Positions 61,033-64,000 of a stretch of DNA of 64,000 nt are shown in pieces. The stretch is from Chloroflexota bacterium (lineage in GTDB: Bacteria; Chloroflexota; Anaerolineae; Anaerolineales; Anaerolineaceae): NCBI GenBank assembly GCA_029561345.1, contig JAKQJC010000031.1, forward strand, positions 42,945 to 106,944, read 5' to 3'. Both the position numbers and the translations under genes were made by a program. Numbering within the stretch: the first letter of the stretch is position 1; each line of letters begins with the position of its first letter. A model generated the notes under the pieces. The model made no database searches, was not told where the DNA came from, and saw only the letters and a list, made by a program, of their open reading frames with translations.

Positions 61033-62913
61033 ATGAACGATTGGCTTAAAATTATCCTCTATTCCCTTGTGACAGGATTGGTCCTCTTTGCCATCATGGT
61101 GGTTGTGGTGGTGGGAGGTTTTGAAGTGCTCAATGCCGGAAAGATTTACCCCGGCGTGCAAATTGGCGGCGTGGATGTGGGCGGCCTGACCCTGGCCGAA
61201 GCGGCGCAGAAAATTGCCCCCGTGGTGACTTATTCGCAAACCGGGCGGATCACTTTTCAGGATGGCGGCAAAACCTGGGTGGCCACCCCCGGACAGCTCG
61301 GGTATTTGATGTTCCCGGAGGCCACGGTGCAGAATGCATACAGCATCGGCCGCCGGAGCGATGTGTTCACCCAGATGAGCGAACAGATGCAGTGCCTGCT
61401 GCAGGGGGTGAACCTGCCGCCCGTGGTGATTTACGACCAGCGCATTGCCCAGCGCTTTCTGCAAGATTTGGCGCGTGAGGTGGACAGGCCGGTGGTGGAA
61501 GCCAGCCTGGGCCTCAACGGCGTGGAGGTGCTGGTGCGTTCGGGGCAGGTGGGGCGCACCCTGGATGTGAACACCACCCTTTCGCTGCTGAACGTGCAAA
61601 TTGCCACCCTGCACGACGCCACGGTGCCGCTGGTGGTCAACGAAACCCAGCCGGTGATTCTGGATGCCACCGCGCAGGCTGAAAAAGCCCGCCAGATTTT
61701 GAGCGCCCCGCTGACCCTGCAGCTCTCAGACGGGCAGACGGACGCCGGGCCCTGGGTGTTTGAACCGGCTTCGCTGACGCAAATGCTCTCGATTGAGCAG
61801 GTGAAAGGCGCCGACAACAAGGCGCATTACGAAGTGGTGGTCAATTCGGAAAATCTGCGCAGCTTTCTGAGCGAACTGGCTGGCTCGTTGAGCCGCCAGG
61901 CCAAAGGCGCGCGCTATGTGTTCAACGACGAGAAAAAAGAGCTGGAGGTGATTCAGGAAGCCGTGATTGGCCGCGAGCTGGATGTGGAAGCCACTATTCA
62001 GGCGGTCAATCAACGCCTGGGCGCGGGCGAGCACACCATTCCGCTGGTGCTCAATCTCGATATTCCCGCCGCCTCAAACACCACCAAAGCCGCCGACCTG
62101 GGAATCTCCGAACTGGTGGCTGAAGAGACGACGTATTTCTACGGTTCCAGCGCGGCCCGCCTGCAAAACATCCGCACGGCCTCCAGCCAGTTTCACGGCG
62201 TGCTGGTGGCCCCGGGCGAAACCTTTTCGATGGCCAGTGTGCTGGGTGATGTGACGCTGGATAACGGCTACGCCGAGGCGCTGATCATTGTGGGCAACCA
62301 GAGCGTGAAGGGGGTGGGCGGCGGCGTTTGCCAGGTGAGCACCACCCTATTCCGCACGGCGTTCATGGGCGGTTTCCCGATTGTGGAGCGGCATGCCCAT
62401 GCCTACCGGGTATCGTATTACGAGCAGCGCAGCAACGGCGCGGTGGATTCCAACCTGGCCGGGCTTGACGCCACGGTGTTTGTGCCCCTGGTGGATTTCA
62501 AGTTCACCAACGACACCCCTTACTGGCTGCTGATGGAAACCTACATGGACGGTTATTCGCTGACCTGGAAATTCTATTCCACGTCTGATCACCGCACGGT
62601 GGAATGGCACACCACCGGCCTGCGCGATATCACCGAGCCGCCCAAGCCGCTTTACCAGGAGAACCCGGCCCTTTCCAAAGGCGAGATCAAGCAGGTGGAT
62701 TGGGAAGTGGCGGGTGCCAACATCACCGTCACGCGCATTGTCTACCGCGGCAACGATGTCTATTTGCAGGATTCGTTCAGCACCCATTACCAGGCCTGGC
62801 GTTCAATTTTCCAGTATGGGCCGGGGACGGAAGGCATTCCCAAAGAGAACGGCGAGGGTGAAGAAGGCGAGGCCACGCCAACCCCTGCGCCAGACGAAAG
62901 AAGACGCAGATAA
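61033..62913 (+). CDS. VanW-family protein with two peptidoglycan-binding-like repeats
   Basis: Envelope protein of 626 residues with an N-terminal membrane helix (about 8-30), two putative peptidoglycan-binding repeats (about 50-200 and 200-340, as in YoaR), a VanW domain (about 365-510) with VLVAPGETFSMASVLGDVTL near 389-408 and VKGVGGGVCQVSTTLFRTAF near 427-446, a G5-like C-terminal portion (about 510-600) and a low-complexity acidic/Pro tail ending in RRRR. VanW was named for glycopeptide-resistance gene clusters, but most homologues act in cell-wall biology of unknown detail. The conserved Cys in GGGVCQVST is present. No vanA-type genes are here. Confidence 0.92.
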   Translation: MNDWLKIILYSLVTGLVLFAIMVVVVVGGFEVLNAGKIYPGVQIGGVDVGGLTLAEAAQKIAPVVTYSQTGRITFQDGGKTWVATPGQLGYLMFPEATVQNAYSIGRRSDVFTQMSEQMQCLLQGVNLPPVVIYDQRIAQRFLQDLAREVDRPVVEASLGLNGVEVLVRSGQVGRTLDVNTTLSLLNVQIATLHDATVPLVVNETQPVILDATAQAEKARQILSAPLTLQLSDGQTDAGPWVFEPASLTQMLSIEQVKGADNKAHYEVVVNSENLRSFLSELAGSLSRQAKGARYVFNDEKKELEVIQEAVIGRELDVEATIQAVNQRLGAGEHTIPLVLNLDIPAASNTTKAADLGISELVAEETTYFYGSSAARLQNIRTASSQFHGVLVAPGETFSMASVLGDVTLDNGYAEALIIVGNQSVKGVGGGVCQVSTTLFRTAFMGGFPIVERHAHAYRVSYYEQRSNGAVDSNLAGLDATVFVPLVDFKFTNDTPYWLLMETYMDGYSLTWKFYSTSDHRTVEWHTTGLRDITEPPKPLYQENPALSKGEIKQVDWEVAGANITVTRIVYRGNDVYLQDSFSTHYQAWRSIFQYGPGTEGIPKENGEGEEGEATPTPAPDERRRR

Positions 62914-62918
62914 GAAAA

Positions 62919-62957
62919 ATTCCCCCGGTTGAAGTCAATCGACCGGGGAATTTTTTT
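62919..62957. terminator. terminator between VanW and GNAT genes
   Basis: ATTCCCC-CGGT pairs with ACCGGGGAAT (one bulged C), then seven T on the plus strand and a run of T after the stem on the minus strand. It can end both convergent genes. Confidence 0.85.
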
Positions 62958-62972
62958 GTTTCATGGGGAAAA

Positions 62973-63416
62973 TCAGGCCAGTTTCAGGCGTTCCATCCAG
63001 CGTTCGGGGTTCTTAAGAGCTTCAAAGCCCCCGTAACCGGCATACAGTCCGTGGGCATCGCGGGTGGCCAGCAGCAGGCGGCGGATATCCTTGAGGTGCG
63101 GGTGGCTGATCACAGCCTGCACCAGGGCCTTTCCCAGGCCGTGACCGCGGAAGGCCTCGTCCACGTACACGTCGCAGAGCCAGGCAAAGGTGGCATAATC
63201 GGTGACCACTCGGGCAAAACCCACCTGTTTGCCGAGGTGGTAAACGCCGTAGCACAGCGAATTTTCCACGGCGCGGTCCATGATTTCACGCGGGCGGCCC
63301 TTGCCCCAGTAGGAACGGTTGGCGATCAGATCGTAAATCACATCCAGCTGCAGTTTGGCAGGGTCATTGCTGATCAAAAATTCACCATGAGTCACTTCGT
63401 CAATTTCAGAAACCAT
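62973..63416 (-). CDS. GNAT-family acetyltransferase
   Basis: Acetyl-CoA-dependent N-acetyltransferase of 147 residues. The acetyl-CoA loop lies in VDEAFRGHGLGKALVQAVIS near 92-111, the motif Q/RxxGxG/A is well formed (RGHGLG), and the substrate side is suggested by the YSYW-like N-terminal portion. Acceptor unknown. The ATG at 63416 has an AAAGGAG site at the usual distance; an upstream ATG at 63431 lies before that site. It faces the putative rRNA promoter region and ends convergently with the VanW gene. Confidence 0.88.
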   Translation of the reverse strand: MVSEIDEVTHGEFLISNDPAKLQLDVIYDLIANRSYWGKGRPREIMDRAVENSLCYGVYHLGKQVGFARVVTDYATFAWLCDVYVDEAFRGHGLGKALVQAVISHPHLKDIRRLLLATRDAHGLYAGYGGFEALKNPERWMERLKLA

Positions 63417-63486
63417 AACAACTCCTTTCAAAATGATTATATCCGCAAAGTCAAAAAGAACCTGTCAGACAATTTTCTTAAAACCC

Positions 63487-63514
63487 TTGACAGGCCGCAC
63501 AAATGGGGTAGAAT
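63487..63514 (+). promoter_or_regulatory. tandem promoter P1
   Basis: Perfect -35 TTGACA (63487-63492), 16-bp spacer, -10 TAGAAT (63509-63514) and GC-rich discriminator CACGCC. Inverted repeat CCTGTCA / TGACAGG encloses the -35. Confidence 0.75.
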
Positions 63515-63645
63515 CACGCCTCGTTGCTCAGAAACAAAGTCTCGCCCCCAAGAGAGGCAGACTGGTGACAGTTGAAGAGGCAGGCGGCCGGAAGAACGCC
63601 AGGGAAGACCGGAAAAACTCGTGAAAATGAGTTTGAAGAAAACCC

Positions 63646-63673
63646 TTGACAGGAAGCCGGAAACGCATATAAT
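63646..63673 (+). promoter_or_regulatory. tandem promoter P2
   Basis: Perfect TTGACA (63646-63651), 16-bp spacer and perfect TATAAT (63668-63673), discriminator CAGAGCC. It is 159 bp after P1, with the same ACCCTTGACAGG start. Confidence 0.82.
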
Positions 63674-63788
63674 CAGAGCCTGTTGCCTGAAACGCAAAAA
63701 CATCTCGCTGGAGACAGCAGATGGGTGACAAAAGAACAGGGACGCGGAAAGCGGAAAAAAGATCCCCAAAAGAGATCTTCGAAACCAC

Positions 63789-63817
63789 TTGACAAACGCG
63801 AAAGAGTATGATAAACT
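63789..63817 (+). promoter_or_regulatory. tandem promoter P3
   Basis: Perfect TTGACA (63789-63794), 17-bp spacer and TAAACT (63812-63817), discriminator CTGAGTCCC. It is 143 bp after P2. Confidence 0.72.
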
Positions 63818-63919
63818 CTGAGTCCCGATGTGAGTAACCGACCGGCGGACACGCATGGAAGGTCACATAACAAAAGAGAATGCTTTGGGCGGAGCCCTGG
63901 CGATGGTTTTGAGGTGAGG

Positions 63920-63963
63920 TACCGATGGTGAGTTGAAAGAGAACGAACGCATCGGTATTTTTT
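63920..63963 (+). terminator. hairpin with T tract downstream of P3
   Basis: Eight-bp perfect arms TACCGATG / CATCGGTA (63920-63927 and 63950-63957) around a 22-base loop, followed by six T. It lies about 140 nt after the P3 start. It may be a leader terminator that is bypassed by antitermination, or the end of a short RNA. The rest of 63417-64000 holds no gene. Confidence 0.6.
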
Positions 63964-64000
63964 CGCCCCAAGCCGGAGGGAGCTTCGCAAGCCGAAGGAA

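Overview
The window looks like a piece of a GC-rich (about 60 percent) bacterial chromosome, probably from the Chloroflexi (class Anaerolineae). This rests on gene content recalled from memory: F0-only ATP synthase genes with a b-delta fusion, LytR-CpsA-Psr and VanW-type envelope proteins, GlpD/AGPS-like/FGGY kinase genes, a rubrerythrin, two-subunit transketolase genes, and large secreted proteins with cadherin-like repeats. No rRNA gene or other taxonomic marker lies inside, so the assignment is an inference. I see no prophage, CRISPR array or transposase gene.

Layout. 1-7000: the start of glgC, a TtcA-like thiolase, a histidine phosphatase, tRNA-Leu(CAA), ychF, an HD-domain hydrolase flanked by three promoter-plus-hairpin repeats and a DnaA-box cluster, and a LON-domain protein. 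7046-13187: a TrmH-type methyltransferase, then six overlapping minus-strand genes (two transketolase halves, glycosyltransferase, TIGR03032-like protein, sulfotransferase, epimerase) that look like a sulfated-glycan operon. 13421-19751: tRNA-Ser(CGA), a PcrA/UvrD helicase, an NfeD-type protease, a peptide-type binding lipoprotein and a DinB-TPR protein. 20170-26842: a LuxR-type regulator, then a FadR-family regulator with an operator-like site in its own promoter, glpD, an AGPS-like flavoprotein and an FGGY kinase, in one direction. 26915-31440: a LiaF-like protein, an MFS transporter, a MoaD-like protein and a secreted protein of four repeats. 31440-36089: atpI, atpB, atpE and atpF-delta ended by a terminator, then murE and rubrerythrin.

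36108-46542: a large hybrid histidine kinase with a GGDEF response regulator, a transglutaminase-like protein, a Trm112-like zinc protein, an LCP ligase, a GT4 glycosyltransferase, a deoxyribosyltransferase-like pair, and greA with an attenuator-like leader. 46611-54001: lysS, a thioredoxin-DsbD-like membrane fusion, a NarX/NarL-type two-component pair, and a ferredoxin with a geranylgeranyl-reductase-like flavoprotein. 54154-64000: a giant secreted nuclease, an ATC-hydrolase-like membrane protein and a DUF2207 protein that diverge across paired dyads, a VanW protein, a GNAT acetyltransferase, and at the right edge three tandem TTGACA promoters typical of a stable-RNA (probably rRNA) operon that would lie beyond the window.

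Non-coding structure is the most unusual part. There are three MITE-like elements of about 180-190 bp, three promoter-hairpin cassettes with a conserved C-rich loop and one covarying base pair, two divergent gene pairs that share a symmetric -10 core, and five genes whose -10 box lies so close to the start codon that the mRNA should be leaderless or nearly so.
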